Below the pieces are notes generated by a model. The model had not been told where the DNA came from. It saw nothing but the letters and a program-made list of their open reading frames with translations, and made no database searches. DNA of 64,000 bases from an uncultured SAR86 cluster bacterium (lineage in GTDB: Bacteria > Pseudomonadota > Gammaproteobacteria > Magnimaribacterales > D2472). Location of the stretch: assembly GCA_902595065.1 (NCBI GenBank), contig CACJOM010000001.1, forward strand, positions 131,463 through 195,462, written 5' to 3'. A program made the translations under genes and the position numbers. Below are positions 34,936-44,677 of the stretch, piece by piece; position 1 is the first letter of the stretch; each line of letters starts with the position of its first letter.

Positions 34936-36399
34936 TTAACTTCTTTGGTAATTTGGGGCTTCTTTTGTAATCATCACATCGTGAACGTGACTTTCAGTAA
35001 TTCCAGCGTTTGTAATCTCAACAAATTGAGTCTCTTGATGCATATCTTCAATTGTTTTACATCCAACATATCCCATGCTCTGTCTTATACCTCCAATCAA
35101 TTGATCAATTACATTTACAACCCAACCCTTAAACGGCACTCTTCCCTCAACTCCCTCGGGAACCATCTTTTCATTGCTTGTGCCATCTTGAGAGTATCTG
35201 TTTGTATCATTTCTTTCACTCATTGCTCCAATAGAGCCCATTCCTCTGTAAGTTTTAAAACTTCGACCTTGATATAGTTCTAACTCTCCAGGAGCTTCCT
35301 CTGTTCCAGCAAAAATACCTCCAAGCATTACTGCATCTGCACCAGCTGCAAGTGCTTTAGAAATATCACCTGAAAATCTAATACCTCCATCAGCAATGAG
35401 TGGAATATTTTTGGAAGATAGCTTTTCTTTTATTGAAAGGATAGCTGTGATCTGAGGCACTCCAATTCCTGCAATAATCCTCGTTGTACAAATTGACCCT
35501 GGACCCATTCCAATCTTAACTGAATCAACACCTGCATCGATTAACGCTTGAGCTCCCTCTGGAGTAGCAACATTACCACCCATGACATCTATTTTCGGAA
35601 ACTCCTTTTTAATGAGTTTAATAGTGTTGATTACATTCTGAGAATGGCCATGAGCACTATCAATTACAAATAAATCAACCCCAGCCTCAAATAAAGCTTT
35701 AGCTCTGTCTAAAGTATCAGCTCCAGTTCCAAGAGCAGCACCAACTTGTAATTGACCTCTGGAATCCTTGGTTGCAAGAGGATGCTCAGCCGATTTATCA
35801 ATATCTTTCATGGTAACCAATCCAGTTAAAGAATTTTCCTCATCTGTAACTAGGATTTTTTCAATTCTATTGTTGTACATTAATTTTTTAACTTCTTCTT
35901 GATCAAAGCCTTCTTTTACTGTTATTAATTTCTCATATGGCGTCATGATCGAAGAAACTAATTCAGATAAGTTATCTGCATATCTAAAGTCTCTCCTGGT
36001 AACAATTCCCATTAACTTTCCATTATCAACAACTGGCATACCTGAAATACTGAGCTCGTTTGTTAATTGCATAAGCTCATTGATTGTTTTAGTTGATTGA
36101 ATGGTTGAAGGGTCTCTGACAACGCCACTTTCATATTTTTTTACAGCTTTTACTTCTGCGGCCTGTTCTTCAATTGAGTTATTTTTGTGCAGAATTCCTA
36201 TTCCACCATTCTCAGCTAGCGCAATTGCCATTGCAGCTTCCGTTACTGTATCCATCGCTGCAGATATCAGAGGAATTTTTAATGATATATTAGTTGAGAC
36301 CTTTGTTTCTAATTGCGCTTCAGCAGGAAGGAAATCCGTAAATCTAGGTAAAAGAAGTACGTCATCAAAGGTTAGGGCTTTATGTTTGATCTTTTCCAT
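34936..36399 (-). CDS. guaB: inosine-5'-monophosphate dehydrogenase
   Basis: This 487-residue IMPDH oxidises IMP to XMP with NAD, the step before GuaA. The barrel is interrupted by a CBS pair at about 95-205 ([18 protein letters not shown] and [18 protein letters not shown]). The catalytic loop [10 protein letters not shown] places the nucleophilic Cys near residue 305, and the flap contains GRVPFKG. Unlike the common guaBA operon, guaB and guaA are about 4.5 kb apart with purine-related genes between. A TATAAT box lies only 5 bases before the ATG and no Shine-Dalgarno is visible, hinting at leaderless transcription. Confidence 0.97.
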   Translation of the reverse strand: MEKIKHKALTFDDVLLLPRFTDFLPAEAQLETKVSTNISLKIPLISAAMDTVTEAAMAIALAENGGIGILHKNNSIEEQAAEVKAVKKYESGVVRDPSTIQSTKTINELMQLTNELSISGMPVVDNGKLMGIVTRRDFRYADNLSELVSSIMTPYEKLITVKEGFDQEEVKKLMYNNRIEKILVTDEENSLTGLVTMKDIDKSAEHPLATKDSRGQLQVGAALGTGADTLDRAKALFEAGVDLFVIDSAHGHSQNVINTIKLIKKEFPKIDVMGGNVATPEGAQALIDAGVDSVKIGMGPGSICTTRIIAGIGVPQITAILSIKEKLSSKNIPLIADGGIRFSGDISKALAAGADAVMLGGIFAGTEEAPGELELYQGRSFKTYRGMGSIGAMSERNDTNRYSQDGTSNEKMVPEGVEGRVPFKGWVVNVIDQLIGGIRQSMGYVGCKTIEDMHQETQFVEITNAGITESHVHDVMITKEAPNYQRS

Positions 36400-36404
36400 A
36401 ACGG

Positions 36405-36410
36405 ATTATA
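36405..36410 (-). promoter_or_regulatory. candidate -10 box of guaB implying a leaderless transcript
   Basis: TATAAT on the minus strand ends 5 bases before ATG 36399. Transcription from it would start at or next to the start codon. No strong -35 was found. Confidence 0.3.
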
Positions 36411-36477
36411 GCGTATGCCATTATTAAAAAAAAGATTAGTGCTACGAAGCTGTAAATATAACTTTATTAAAATAGCA

Positions 36478-36819
36478 CTATAATGCATTAAAAATTTCAT
36501 CAGATTTAGCAGCGCAAATAAAATCATTCATGTGCAAACCCTTAATTTTATGCGACCACCACTCTATGCTAACACTTCCCCATTCGAGAGTAATTTTTGG
36601 GTGATGATCTTGTAATTCTGCCAAATCAGCAATTAAATTAGTAAAAGCAATAGATTGCTCATAATTCTTTAATTTAAATACTTTTGTTAGTTTTGAAATA
36701 TCTGAATTATCAATGATCCAACCATCAAGGTCTTTTAAAAGCTCTGTCTGTTGATCATGAGGAACTAAAGGAGCACCTATTTCACATGCGGTGCAAGTTT
36801 CCTTAGAAAGCTCTGTCAT
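36478..36819 (-). CDS. 4a-hydroxytetrahydrobiopterin (pterin-4a-carbinolamine) dehydratase
   Basis: This 113-residue PCD/DCoH-family protein has the active-site motif LQDHHPKITLEWGSVSIEWW and a KIKGLHMNDFICAAK tail. The family dehydrates 4a-hydroxytetrahydropterin during aromatic amino acid hydroxylation, or has an alternative role in molybdopterin or folate metabolism in bacteria lacking phenylalanine hydroxylase. No hydroxylase is in the window. It overlaps the fumC stop by four bases (ATGA), so it is translationally coupled to fumC. Confidence 0.9.
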   Translation of the reverse strand: MTELSKETCTACEIGAPLVPHDQQTELLKDLDGWIIDNSDISKLTKVFKLKNYEQSIAFTNLIADLAELQDHHPKITLEWGSVSIEWWSHKIKGLHMNDFICAAKSDEIFNAL

Positions 36820-38201
36820 ACGCCGCCCTTTGTAAGTTTTGCGGGGTTTAGCAATGCCTTTAATTTCTTAAGTGGCAATCCAGTTTCTTCATGAGCAACA
36901 TCAATAATAGATCTTTTTTCTTTGTATGCTTTTTTAGCAATATTTGCAGCCTTCTCATAACCGATCTCTCTATTCAATGCTGTTACCAATATTGGATTCA
37001 TGCCAAGTGATTCTTCAATATTCTTTTTATTAACTTTAAAAGTTTTGATAGCTTTGTTTGCCAAAAGCGGCATTGAATTAGACATAAGGCTAATACTTTT
37101 AAGTAAGTTGTATGCAATTACTGGAAGCATTACATTTAATTGAAAATTGCCTGACTGGCTTCCTATAGATACCGTGACATCATTTCCAATTACATCAGCA
37201 CAAGCCATTGCTACTGCTTCCGGTATCACCGGATTAACCTTACCAGGCATAATGCTGCTTCCTGGTTGCAAGGCTTCGAGTTCAATTTCTCCCAAACCGG
37301 TAAGTGGCCCACTATTCATCCACCGCAAATCATTGGATATCTTAGTTAACACTAAACTAAGATTTTTTACACTAGATGATAATTGAGCAGCGGAATCTTG
37401 AGCGCTTAAGGATTTGAAGTAATTTGTTGATGTTTTAACGTTGAGTTTTGTTAGTTTTGAAACCTCAGCAGCAAATATTTTTCCAAAATCCTTATGAGCA
37501 TTTACTCCTGTTCCAATAGCGGTCCCCCCTTGAGGTAAATGAGCGATGTCTTTTGAGGCTGAAACAATGGACTTCTCAACAGCCTTTAATTGAGCACTCC
37601 ATCCTGATAATTCTTGCGAGAAATCTATAGGCATTGCATCCATTAAGTGCGTTCTTCCAGTTTTTACCTGACCCTTCAGCGATAATGCTTTTTTATCAAT
37701 AACTTTAATAAGGCTTTCTAGAGATGGCAGCAAAAGTCTTTGCGTATCTAATAAGGCAGAAATACAAATTGCTGTTGGAATAACATCATTGCTACTTTGA
37801 CTCATATTTACATGATCATTTGCATTAATTTTAATACGTGCTTTTTTTGTAGCTAAATTTGCAATTACCTCATTGGCATTCATATTGGTACTAGTGCCTG
37901 AACCAGTCTGAAAAACATCAAGAGGAAATTGACTGTCATGTTTTCCTGAAAGAACTTCTGTTGATGCAGTTTTAATTGCCTTCGCTTTTCTAGAGTCAAG
38001 CAATTTAAGCTTTTGATTAGATGCTGCAGCGGCAAACTTAATTATACCTAATGCTTCAATAAAGCTTCGTCCAAAAGGAAAAGCAAATTTAATACCGCTA
38101 ATTTTAAAGTTTTCTAAAGCTCGCTGAGTTTGGGCTCCCCAAAGTGCATCATGAGGGACATTAACTTCTCCCATTGTATCTTTTTCAATTCTATATTTCA
38201 T
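36816..38201 (-). CDS. fumC: fumarate hydratase class II
   Basis: This 461-residue iron-independent fumarase interconverts fumarate and malate in the TCA cycle. Family markers are GSGTSTNMNANEV, SSNDVIPTA, TGRTHLMDAMP and the signature GSSIMPGKVNP with the catalytic loop Ser. Length is normal for FumC. It is the first gene of a pair with the pterin dehydratase. The ATG at 38201 faces a divergent class II aldolase gene only 48 bases away, so their promoters must overlap. Confidence 0.96.
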   Translation of the reverse strand: MKYRIEKDTMGEVNVPHDALWGAQTQRALENFKISGIKFAFPFGRSFIEALGIIKFAAAASNQKLKLLDSRKAKAIKTASTEVLSGKHDSQFPLDVFQTGSGTSTNMNANEVIANLATKKARIKINANDHVNMSQSSNDVIPTAICISALLDTQRLLLPSLESLIKVIDKKALSLKGQVKTGRTHLMDAMPIDFSQELSGWSAQLKAVEKSIVSASKDIAHLPQGGTAIGTGVNAHKDFGKIFAAEVSKLTKLNVKTSTNYFKSLSAQDSAAQLSSSVKNLSLVLTKISNDLRWMNSGPLTGLGEIELEALQPGSSIMPGKVNPVIPEAVAMACADVIGNDVTVSIGSQSGNFQLNVMLPVIAYNLLKSISLMSNSMPLLANKAIKTFKVNKKNIEESLGMNPILVTALNREIGYEKAANIAKKAYKEKRSIIDVAHEETGLPLKKLKALLNPAKLTKGGV

Positions 38202-38249
38202 ATTAGCTCCGTAATTGGGTACACTATTTTACACTTTAAGGAATTCATT

Positions 38250-39059
38250 ATGGCAAAAGTTGTACCAATTAGCATAGATATTAATAAGGGCAAACTACCA
38301 AATAAGCCTAAAGGCATTGAAATGGTTGAATGCAAAACGATCGAAGAAACTAGAAGAGATCAATTACAAAGACTAACTGCTGGCTTTAGGTTATTTGCTC
38401 ATTTCGGTTTTGATGAGGGTGTGGCTGGACATATTACCCTTAGAGATCCAGAGTTTAGTGATCATTTTTGGGTAAATCCCCTCGGTGTTCACTTCAGTCA
38501 AATTAAAGTTTCTGATTTACTCCTCGTTAATCATGACGGTGACGTTGTGCAGGGTGATAGACCTGTGAACGTTGCAGCATTTGCCATCCATTCCAGACTT
38601 CACAAGGCCAGGCCGGATGTGAATGCTGCTGCTCACTCACATTCACTTTACGGCAGAACCTTCTCAACATTTGGAAAGTTACTTGATCCTATTTCACAAG
38701 ACTCATGTGCATTTTACGAGAGACAAGCAATTCATAATCACTTTTCTGGAGTTGTAGAAGAAACTGAAGAGGGAGACAGGATTGCCAATGCTCTTGGAGA
38801 TAAAACAGTGCTATTCCTTCAAAATCATGGAATTTTAACCACAGGACCTTCAATTGATATAGCTCTTTGGTATTATTTTTCAATGGAAAGATGCTGCCAA
38901 TCTCAGCTTTTGGCCGATGCTGCTGGTGAAACCACAAAGATTCCTCATGAAACTGCAATCAAAACAAGAGAATTTATAGCCAATGATTTGGCAGCTTGGG
39001 CAAGTTTCCAGCCTCTCTTAGATATGATTTTATCCAAACAGCCTGATATACTGATTTAA
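38250..39059 (+). CDS. class II aldolase/adducin family protein
   Basis: This 269-residue protein is of the L-fuculose-phosphate-aldolase/adducin fold. Zinc ligands are visible in AAAHSHSLYGR and in FLQNHGILTTG, and FDEGVAGHITLRDPE is the typical early segment. Members without the catalytic Tyr are often of unknown function in bacteria; the substrate here cannot be named. ATG 38250 is chosen because AAGGA lies 7 bases upstream; a longer frame would run into fumC. A methyltransferase gene follows after 15 bases. Confidence 0.85.
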   Translation: MAKVVPISIDINKGKLPNKPKGIEMVECKTIEETRRDQLQRLTAGFRLFAHFGFDEGVAGHITLRDPEFSDHFWVNPLGVHFSQIKVSDLLLVNHDGDVVQGDRPVNVAAFAIHSRLHKARPDVNAAAHSHSLYGRTFSTFGKLLDPISQDSCAFYERQAIHNHFSGVVEETEEGDRIANALGDKTVLFLQNHGILTTGPSIDIALWYYFSMERCCQSQLLADAAGETTKIPHETAIKTREFIANDLAAWASFQPLLDMILSKQPDILI

Positions 39060-39074
39060 AATCATTTTTCATCT

Positions 39075-39848
39075 ATGTTTCTTCTAGGAAAAATCAGAAA
39101 TGCTTATCTATACCTTGAAGGCTTAACTTTTGATAAACGCGCTCAGTTAAAAGAATTACCTCGACCAAAATTTTTTGATCATGAAAATGGAGTGAATTGG
39201 ATATTAGAGAACTTTGATAAAGAAAATCTTACAATACTTGAAATAGGTGCCAAGGAAGTAACTGGAACTTCAGTTATAAAAAGCAAAATTATAAATGCTA
39301 AATATATAGGAACAGACATAGCTCCTGGAAGAAATGTTGATATTGTTTGTGATGCTCATGAGCTAAGTAAATTTATTTCAATTAACTCAATTGATTTAAT
39401 TTATTCAACTTCAGTATTTGAGCACCTTTATGCTCCATGGTTGGTAGCAGAAGAAATATCTAAAGTTTTAAAAGTAGGTGGTTTTGTATGCATTGAAACT
39501 GCCTTTAACTTTAAATCGCACGAAAGGCCATGGAATTTTTTTCATATGACTGATCTTGGTCTGAAAGCTTTATTTAATGAATATCTTGGATTTGAAACAA
39601 TTGATTCTGGGCTAGATATTCCAATAAGAGGAAGATTTTCATTGCTTGGTCCTAAATATCTAAGGATGAAAGAGGTATACGGGCTAATGTCTATGAGTTA
39701 CTTTGTAGGCGAAAAAAAATCAGAGATGAAAAAAGATGAAAATGAAAATAAATTTAATTGGAAAAATGCAAATCCTATGCTTACAGATGAAAGCAATAAG
39801 TATCCTTCAACAAGCGATAACCTTGAAGAAAGAGAATATTTTCAATAG
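39075..39848 (+). CDS. class I SAM-dependent methyltransferase
   Basis: This 257-residue protein has motif I LTILEIGAKEVTGTS, motif II region YIGTDIAPGRNVDIVCDAHE and YSTSVFEHLYAPWLVAEEI after it, typical of Methyltransf_11. The strand carrying motif I has AKEVTG instead of the usual GxGxG, a mild divergence. The C-terminal 40 residues are charged and low-complexity. It follows the aldolase-like gene on the same strand but no shared pathway is evident. Substrate unknown. Confidence 0.75.
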   Translation: MFLLGKIRNAYLYLEGLTFDKRAQLKELPRPKFFDHENGVNWILENFDKENLTILEIGAKEVTGTSVIKSKIINAKYIGTDIAPGRNVDIVCDAHELSKFISINSIDLIYSTSVFEHLYAPWLVAEEISKVLKVGGFVCIETAFNFKSHERPWNFFHMTDLGLKALFNEYLGFETIDSGLDIPIRGRFSLLGPKYLRMKEVYGLMSMSYFVGEKKSEMKKDENENKFNWKNANPMLTDESNKYPSTSDNLEEREYFQ

Positions 39849-39853
39849 TTTAA

Positions 39854-41275
39854 TTAACTTCCAATTATAGCTTTAGTCTCTAAACACTCCATTAAACCGG
39901 ACAGACCGTGCTCTCTGCCGTTTCCTGAAGTCTTAAATCCACCAAAAGGCGCTGCTGGTCCTCTTACCCCACCATTAATGCTAATTTGACCCGCTCTAAT
40001 TTTTCTAGCCACTTGTTTTGCATGATCTTCGTCTCCAGATTGGACATAGCCTGCTAAGCCATACTCAGTATCATTTGCTATTTCGATGGCCTCATCTTCA
40101 GATTCATACTTTAGTATGCTTAGAACAGGACCAAAGATTTCCTCTCGTGCAATCGTCATATCATTTGTAACGTCAGCAAAAACTGTTGGCTTCACAAAAT
40201 AGCCTTCTGAAATGCCCTCAGGCCTTCCAAGACCGCCCGCTACAAGCCTTGCTCCTTCATCGATTCCTATTTGAATTAACCTTTGAACTTTTTCATATTG
40301 AACTTTATTAGAAATTGGTCCAATTTTTACACCCTCATCTTCTGGTGAGCCAACAATTGTTGAATTTGCAACTTCAACGGCCGCTTTAACTGCTCTCTCA
40401 TAGTTCTGGGATGAAACAAGCATTCTTGTTGGTGCATTACATGATTGTCCAGTATTCATAAAGCAATGATTTGCTCCAGCAGCAGCAGCTTTCTCAATAT
40501 CAGCATCATCTAAGATGATATTTGCTGATTTGCCGCCAAGCTCTTGGGCGACCCTCTTTACAGTTGGGGCTGAAGCTATAGCTACTGCAACTCCAGCTCT
40601 TGTTGAACCTGTAAAATGCATCATGTCAATATCTTGATGTTCTGAAAGAGCAGCCCCAACAATTGGACCCATTCCATTTACAAGATTAAAAACCCCTGCT
40701 GGAACTTTTGCAGCGTCTAATATCTCACTAAATATAATTCCACAAAATGGAGTGATCTCGCTTGGTTTTAAGACCATAGTGCATCCAGATGCAATTGCTG
40801 AAGCCACTTTTGTGCACATCTGATTCATGGGCCAATTCCATGGAGTAATCATCCCAATAACACCAATTGGCTCTTTTCTTACTAAGTAGTTATTTTCAAC
40901 CCCTTCAAATTCAAAAGTTTTTAGCACCTCTAGTGTATCTTTAAAATGAGACAAGCCTGAAGTAACTTGAGCAACATTTGATAGCCATAATGGCGCACCC
41001 ATTTCTTCAGAAATTGTTTTTGCTAATTCTTCTGAACGTTTTTCATATTCTGTAATAATATTTTCGATTAGCTCTATTCTTTCCTCTTTAGAAGAAAAGC
41101 CAAAAGTTTTAAAAGCCTCTTTCGCTGCACCAACAGCTAGATCTATATCTTCTTTAGTACCAGCTGCTATCGAACCAATCACAGATTCATCAGATGGATT
41201 TATAACTTCTATTGTTTCTGAGCTCAATGGATTAACCCATTCCCCATTAATGTAAAACTTAAGATGATCAGCCAT
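39854..41275 (-). CDS. aldehyde dehydrogenase family protein
   Basis: This 473-residue NAD(P)-dependent aldehyde dehydrogenase has TPWNWPMNQMCTKVASA, the catalytic Glu in QELGGKSANIIL and the nucleophilic Cys in NTGQSCNAPTRM. PAPFGGFKTSGNGREHG near the C-terminus is also typical. It oxidises an aldehyde to the acid; substrate is not predictable. GAGG lies 8 bases before the ATG. A TATAAT box (minus strand, 41310-41305) and a 14-base palindrome at 41332-41345 lie upstream and may control it. Confidence 0.92.
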   Translation of the reverse strand: MADHLKFYINGEWVNPLSSETIEVINPSDESVIGSIAAGTKEDIDLAVGAAKEAFKTFGFSSKEERIELIENIITEYEKRSEELAKTISEEMGAPLWLSNVAQVTSGLSHFKDTLEVLKTFEFEGVENNYLVRKEPIGVIGMITPWNWPMNQMCTKVASAIASGCTMVLKPSEITPFCGIIFSEILDAAKVPAGVFNLVNGMGPIVGAALSEHQDIDMMHFTGSTRAGVAVAIASAPTVKRVAQELGGKSANIILDDADIEKAAAAGANHCFMNTGQSCNAPTRMLVSSQNYERAVKAAVEVANSTIVGSPEDEGVKIGPISNKVQYEKVQRLIQIGIDEGARLVAGGLGRPEGISEGYFVKPTVFADVTNDMTIAREEIFGPVLSILKYESEDEAIEIANDTEYGLAGYVQSGDEDHAKQVARKIRAGQISINGGVRGPAAPFGGFKTSGNGREHGLSGLMECLETKAIIGS

Positions 41276-41331
41276 ACTTGTACCTCACTAAAAAATTGAA
41301 TTTTATTATAACGGAAGTTTTTTAGTTATCA

Positions 41332-41345
41332 CTAGCAATTGCTAG
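41332..41345. promoter_or_regulatory. 14-base palindrome, candidate operator of the aldehyde dehydrogenase gene
   Basis: CTAGCAATTGCTAG is a perfect palindrome 21 bases upstream of a TATAAT box (41310-41305, minus strand) for the aldehyde dehydrogenase gene. It is also 11 bases past the photolyase stop, but no T-run follows on either strand, so an operator is more likely than a terminator. Confidence 0.35.
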
Positions 41346-41356
41346 GGTTCTGTAAG

Positions 41357-42781
41357 CTAAATTCCACTGGCCTCGCGAGCATCTTTAAATGCCTGAATCG
41401 CTCTTATACGAGATTTCTTCAAATCTAGAATAGGTGAAGGATAGTCGGTGGATGAGAAAAGATCGTCTTTTGGTTGATGAATTTTAGCTATCGGAAAATC
41501 TTTTAATTCAGGGATAAATTTTTTTATAAATTCTCCATCAGGATCAAAATTTTGTGATTGAGTGATAGGGTTGAAGATCCTAAAGTAAGGTGCTGAATCT
41601 GTTCCAGTTGAAGAACTCCACTGCCAGCCTCCATTGTTTGAGGAAAAGTCTCCATCTATCAAATGTTGCATAAAAAACTTTTCTCCGAGCCTCCAATCAT
41701 GAAGCATATTTTTTGTAAAAAACATTGCAACAACCATCCTTAATCGATTGTGCATCCAGCCCTCTGCAAGCATCTGCCTGATACCAGCATCAACAATAGG
41801 AAAGCCTGTTTTGCCTTCATAAAAGGCTTCAAGCTCCTTTTCTGAATGTCGCCACCGAATAGATCTTGTATAGTCTTGAAAAGGTTGATTCTGACTTACT
41901 TTTGGAAAAGAATGCATAATATTTCTATAAAACTCCCTCCAAATAATTTCGTCAATCCATTTGCATATTCCCTTATTGCCTGATGTAAATTCATAATTAT
42001 TGAGCTTTAAACCCTCCAAGATACATCTTTTAGGAGAAAGGATGCCAAGGGCTAGATAAGGTGAAATTCTGCTTGTACCGTCAAGAATTGGAGAATTTCT
42101 TGATGCGTTATAAAAATTAGCTTTTGAATGAAGAAAATCTTCAAGTTTGTCTTGAGCTGCACTTTCTCCTGCAGGCCAAAGATCAATATTTGCTGAATGA
42201 GTTTTAACAAATTTTAAAATAGATAAATCACTTTGAATTGAAGGGGCTTTTTTTTGCTTTGATGGTGTGGCTAATTCTAAAAAATTCATATCAAAGTTTT
42301 CAACCCATCTTCTTTTAAAGGGTGTAAAAACTGAAAAAGGTTTACCTTGTCCCGTCTTGAGAAAACCTGGCTCATAAATGACCTGATCATTAAATGACGA
42401 AAATTCAATATTATATTTTTTTAAACTACCTATTGAATTTTTATCTCTCAATGCCTCATTAAGTCCAAATTCATTATTCCAAAATACATGATCTATTTTC
42501 TGCTCAACTGCAAATGATGATAAATCTTGTGGCAATGTTTTATATGAATCAGTATTAAATGCTATCAATGGAATATTTAATGTTGAAAGAGATTCTTGTA
42601 ATTTGATTAAATTATTAAGCAAAAATTCATGTTTGATATTTGACTCATTATGAATTTCCCATTGAGATTGAGAAAAAATATAAATAGCCAGGACTACATC
42701 ACAACTGTTTAATGCGTTAGTCAGTGCAGGATTATCATCTATTCTAAGATCAGATCTAAACCAAACAACTCCTTTCATCAT
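41357..42781 (-). CDS. phrB: deoxyribodipyrimidine photolyase
   Basis: This 474-residue photolyase/cryptochrome protein has the N-terminal antenna domain (VVWFRSDLRIDDNPAL) and a C-terminal FAD-binding domain. Visible FAD-domain marks are FYEGKTGFPIVDAGIRQM, EGWMHNRLRM, GGWQWSSSTGTDSAPYFR and FNPITQSQNFDP, all conserved in CPD photolyases that repair UV-induced dimers with light. The first two codons are both ATG; 42778 is the likely alternative. The inositol-phosphatase-like gene lies 10 bases upstream on the same strand. This fits a sunlit surface-water lifestyle. Confidence 0.95.
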   Translation of the reverse strand: MMKGVVWFRSDLRIDDNPALTNALNSCDVVLAIYIFSQSQWEIHNESNIKHEFLLNNLIKLQESLSTLNIPLIAFNTDSYKTLPQDLSSFAVEQKIDHVFWNNEFGLNEALRDKNSIGSLKKYNIEFSSFNDQVIYEPGFLKTGQGKPFSVFTPFKRRWVENFDMNFLELATPSKQKKAPSIQSDLSILKFVKTHSANIDLWPAGESAAQDKLEDFLHSKANFYNASRNSPILDGTSRISPYLALGILSPKRCILEGLKLNNYEFTSGNKGICKWIDEIIWREFYRNIMHSFPKVSQNQPFQDYTRSIRWRHSEKELEAFYEGKTGFPIVDAGIRQMLAEGWMHNRLRMVVAMFFTKNMLHDWRLGEKFFMQHLIDGDFSSNNGGWQWSSSTGTDSAPYFRIFNPITQSQNFDPDGEFIKKFIPELKDFPIAKIHQPKDDLFSSTDYPSPILDLKKSRIRAIQAFKDAREASGI

Positions 42782-42791
42782 TAATTAATTT

Positions 42792-43529
42792 TTAAATATT
42801 ATTGTTGGTAAATTTTGCATCTACTCTGAAATCAGAGGTGAGATTTTGAATAGAAGCTTTGCCGCCAGCAGCTTTTACGATTGCTGCACCGGCAGCAATG
42901 TCCCATAAAAAGATTCTATTTTCTGAATAAGCATCTGCTTTCCCAGAGGCAACATATACTGCAGCCATTGCAGCAGATCCAATCATTCTAATTTTTTTCC
43001 ATACTTGGAAATCAGAAATCATATTTTTAAATTCTTGATCAGAATAATTTTTTTTTGCTGGTATGCCAGTAACCAATGTGCCATCACTCTTTAAAGAGAT
43101 TGATGAAACTGAAAGCTTATTGTCATTCAAATAAGCAGGCGAGTTATGATGTGCAAAATATAAATCATCATTATTAAAGTCAAAAATAACGCCTAAAATT
43201 GGTTCAATGTCAGTCATTAAGGCAATGGAAATGCAAGAAATTGGAATGTTCCTCAAAAAATTTGAAGTGCCATCAAGAGGGTCAACTACCCAGTAAATCT
43301 CACCCAGTTTTTCACTGATGCCTGACTCCTCGGCCAGTATAGGAAAAGAGCTATGCAAGCTTAAGTATTCTGTGATGATTTTTTCAACATCAACATCAAT
43401 TTGCAATTTAATGTCTCTCCCTTCATTAAGAAGAATTTCTAAATCTTGATTTTGTTGATCCTTAATATATTTACCAGCCAGCAATGCAGCAGATTTAGCA
43501 ATCTCTAGACAAGAATCTAATTGCAGCAT
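42792..43529 (-). CDS. inositol monophosphatase family protein
   Basis: This 245-residue Mg-dependent phosphatase is of the IMPase/SuhB/CysQ superfamily. Metal-binding residues are in LAEESG and WVVDPLDGTSNF, with the second signature LWDIAAGAAIVKAAGG. It could act on inositol phosphate, PAP (CysQ-like) or sugar phosphates; the sequence does not decide. It starts directly next to the stop of the sorbosone-dehydrogenase-like gene, with no gap, so the pair is co-transcribed. Confidence 0.88.
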   Translation of the reverse strand: MLQLDSCLEIAKSAALLAGKYIKDQQNQDLEILLNEGRDIKLQIDVDVEKIITEYLSLHSSFPILAEESGISEKLGEIYWVVDPLDGTSNFLRNIPISCISIALMTDIEPILGVIFDFNNDDLYFAHHNSPAYLNDNKLSVSSISLKSDGTLVTGIPAKKNYSDQEFKNMISDFQVWKKIRMIGSAAMAAVYVASGKADAYSENRIFLWDIAAGAAIVKAAGGKASIQNLTSDFRVDAKFTNNNI

Positions 43530-44639
43530 TTATAATGAATATGTAACGCGATAAATTACATTAGCTTTATCATCAGATAAAAGAAAACTACCATCACTTA
43601 TCACCAATGGAGCCGAGGGACGTCCACTTACCTTCCCACCTTTGAGCCATCCAAAAATAAAATCACTCGATGAGATCACATTTTCGTTTTCATCTAATTC
43701 AACCCGTATAACTTTGTAACCTACTTTTTCAGATCGATTCCAAGATCCATGCAGGGCAATGAATAAATTATTTCTCATTTTTGTTGGAAACATATCGCCC
43801 TCATAAAAAGTTATCCCAGTAGGTGCTACATGAGCACCTAATTCTAAAATTGGATCAACAAAATCATAGCCAGATTTTTGATTCCCATACTCGGGATCAG
43901 AAACATTAGAAGCATGTTTGTAAGGAAAACCAAAAAACTGGCCTGCAACTTCAACTTTATTTAATTCGCATGAGGGCGAGTCATCTCCAAGCCAATCTCT
44001 TCCATTGTCAGTAAAAAAAAGTTTTTTTGTAATTGGATGAAAATCAAAGCCAACACTATTTCGAACTCCCTTAGCAACATAACTAAGCTCACCTTCCTTA
44101 AATTTCAAAATTGAAGCATATTGTGGATTATCAGATAAACAAATATTACACGGAGCACCTACATTAAAATATAAGCTTCCTTCCTCATCATGTTTTAACC
44201 ATTTCCAACCGTGCCATGTATCCTCAGGTAAATTGTCAACAACCAAAGTTTTTTTAGGCATTTCGCCAGATGAAGATTGCTTTTTTAAAAATTCTTCTAT
44301 ATTTTCAATCTTCCATATTTTACTTATTTCAGAAAAATATAAGTCCCCATCAAAGAGGCTAATTCCTGTTGAAAATGAAAGATTTTTTGCAATAATTATT
44401 TTGGAGTCAGCCTGCCCATTATTATCAAGATCTTTTAAAGCAATAATCTGCCCATTTCTCTCTCCAACAAAAATTGTTCCATCGCTTCCTTCAACCATTT
44501 GTCTAGGTGAATCTAAATCTTCAGCAAAAACTGATATTTGAAACCCATCTTCAATTTGCAGATCATCAAGATTGATTGCAGGCAAATTTGCTGGAAATAA
44601 AAAAATAGCGCTAAGTATGCCTAATAAAAATTTTTTCAT
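43530..44639 (-). CDS. PQQ-dependent sorbosone dehydrogenase-like periplasmic beta-propeller
   Basis: This 369-residue secreted protein has a signal peptide MKKFLLGILSAIFLFPANLPA. The propeller has SPRQMVEGSDGTIFVGER, HGWKWLKHDEEGSLYFNVG, GAPCNICL, KGVRNSVGFDF and LFFTDNGRDWLGDD, as in the L-sorbosone dehydrogenase/YfhM-like branch. It is a third, more distant relative of the two membrane-anchored propellers at 4403 and 14559, but is soluble. Substrate unknown; PQQ use is family inference and no PQQ biosynthesis gene is seen in the window. It faces the WecA-like gene divergently across 38 bases. Confidence 0.85.
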   Translation of the reverse strand: MKKFLLGILSAIFLFPANLPAINLDDLQIEDGFQISVFAEDLDSPRQMVEGSDGTIFVGERNGQIIALKDLDNNGQADSKIIIAKNLSFSTGISLFDGDLYFSEISKIWKIENIEEFLKKQSSSGEMPKKTLVVDNLPEDTWHGWKWLKHDEEGSLYFNVGAPCNICLSDNPQYASILKFKEGELSYVAKGVRNSVGFDFHPITKKLFFTDNGRDWLGDDSPSCELNKVEVAGQFFGFPYKHASNVSDPEYGNQKSGYDFVDPILELGAHVAPTGITFYEGDMFPTKMRNNLFIALHGSWNRSEKVGYKVIRVELDENENVISSSDFIFGWLKGGKVSGRPSAPLVISDGSFLLSDDKANVIYRVTYSL

Positions 44640-44677
44640 AATTACCCGTAAAAATAAAAGTCAGTTAGAATGCATGT

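Noticed and set aside
41332..41345. Terminator of the photolyase gene
   Set aside because: The palindrome has no loop and no following T-run on the minus strand, so an operator is preferred.
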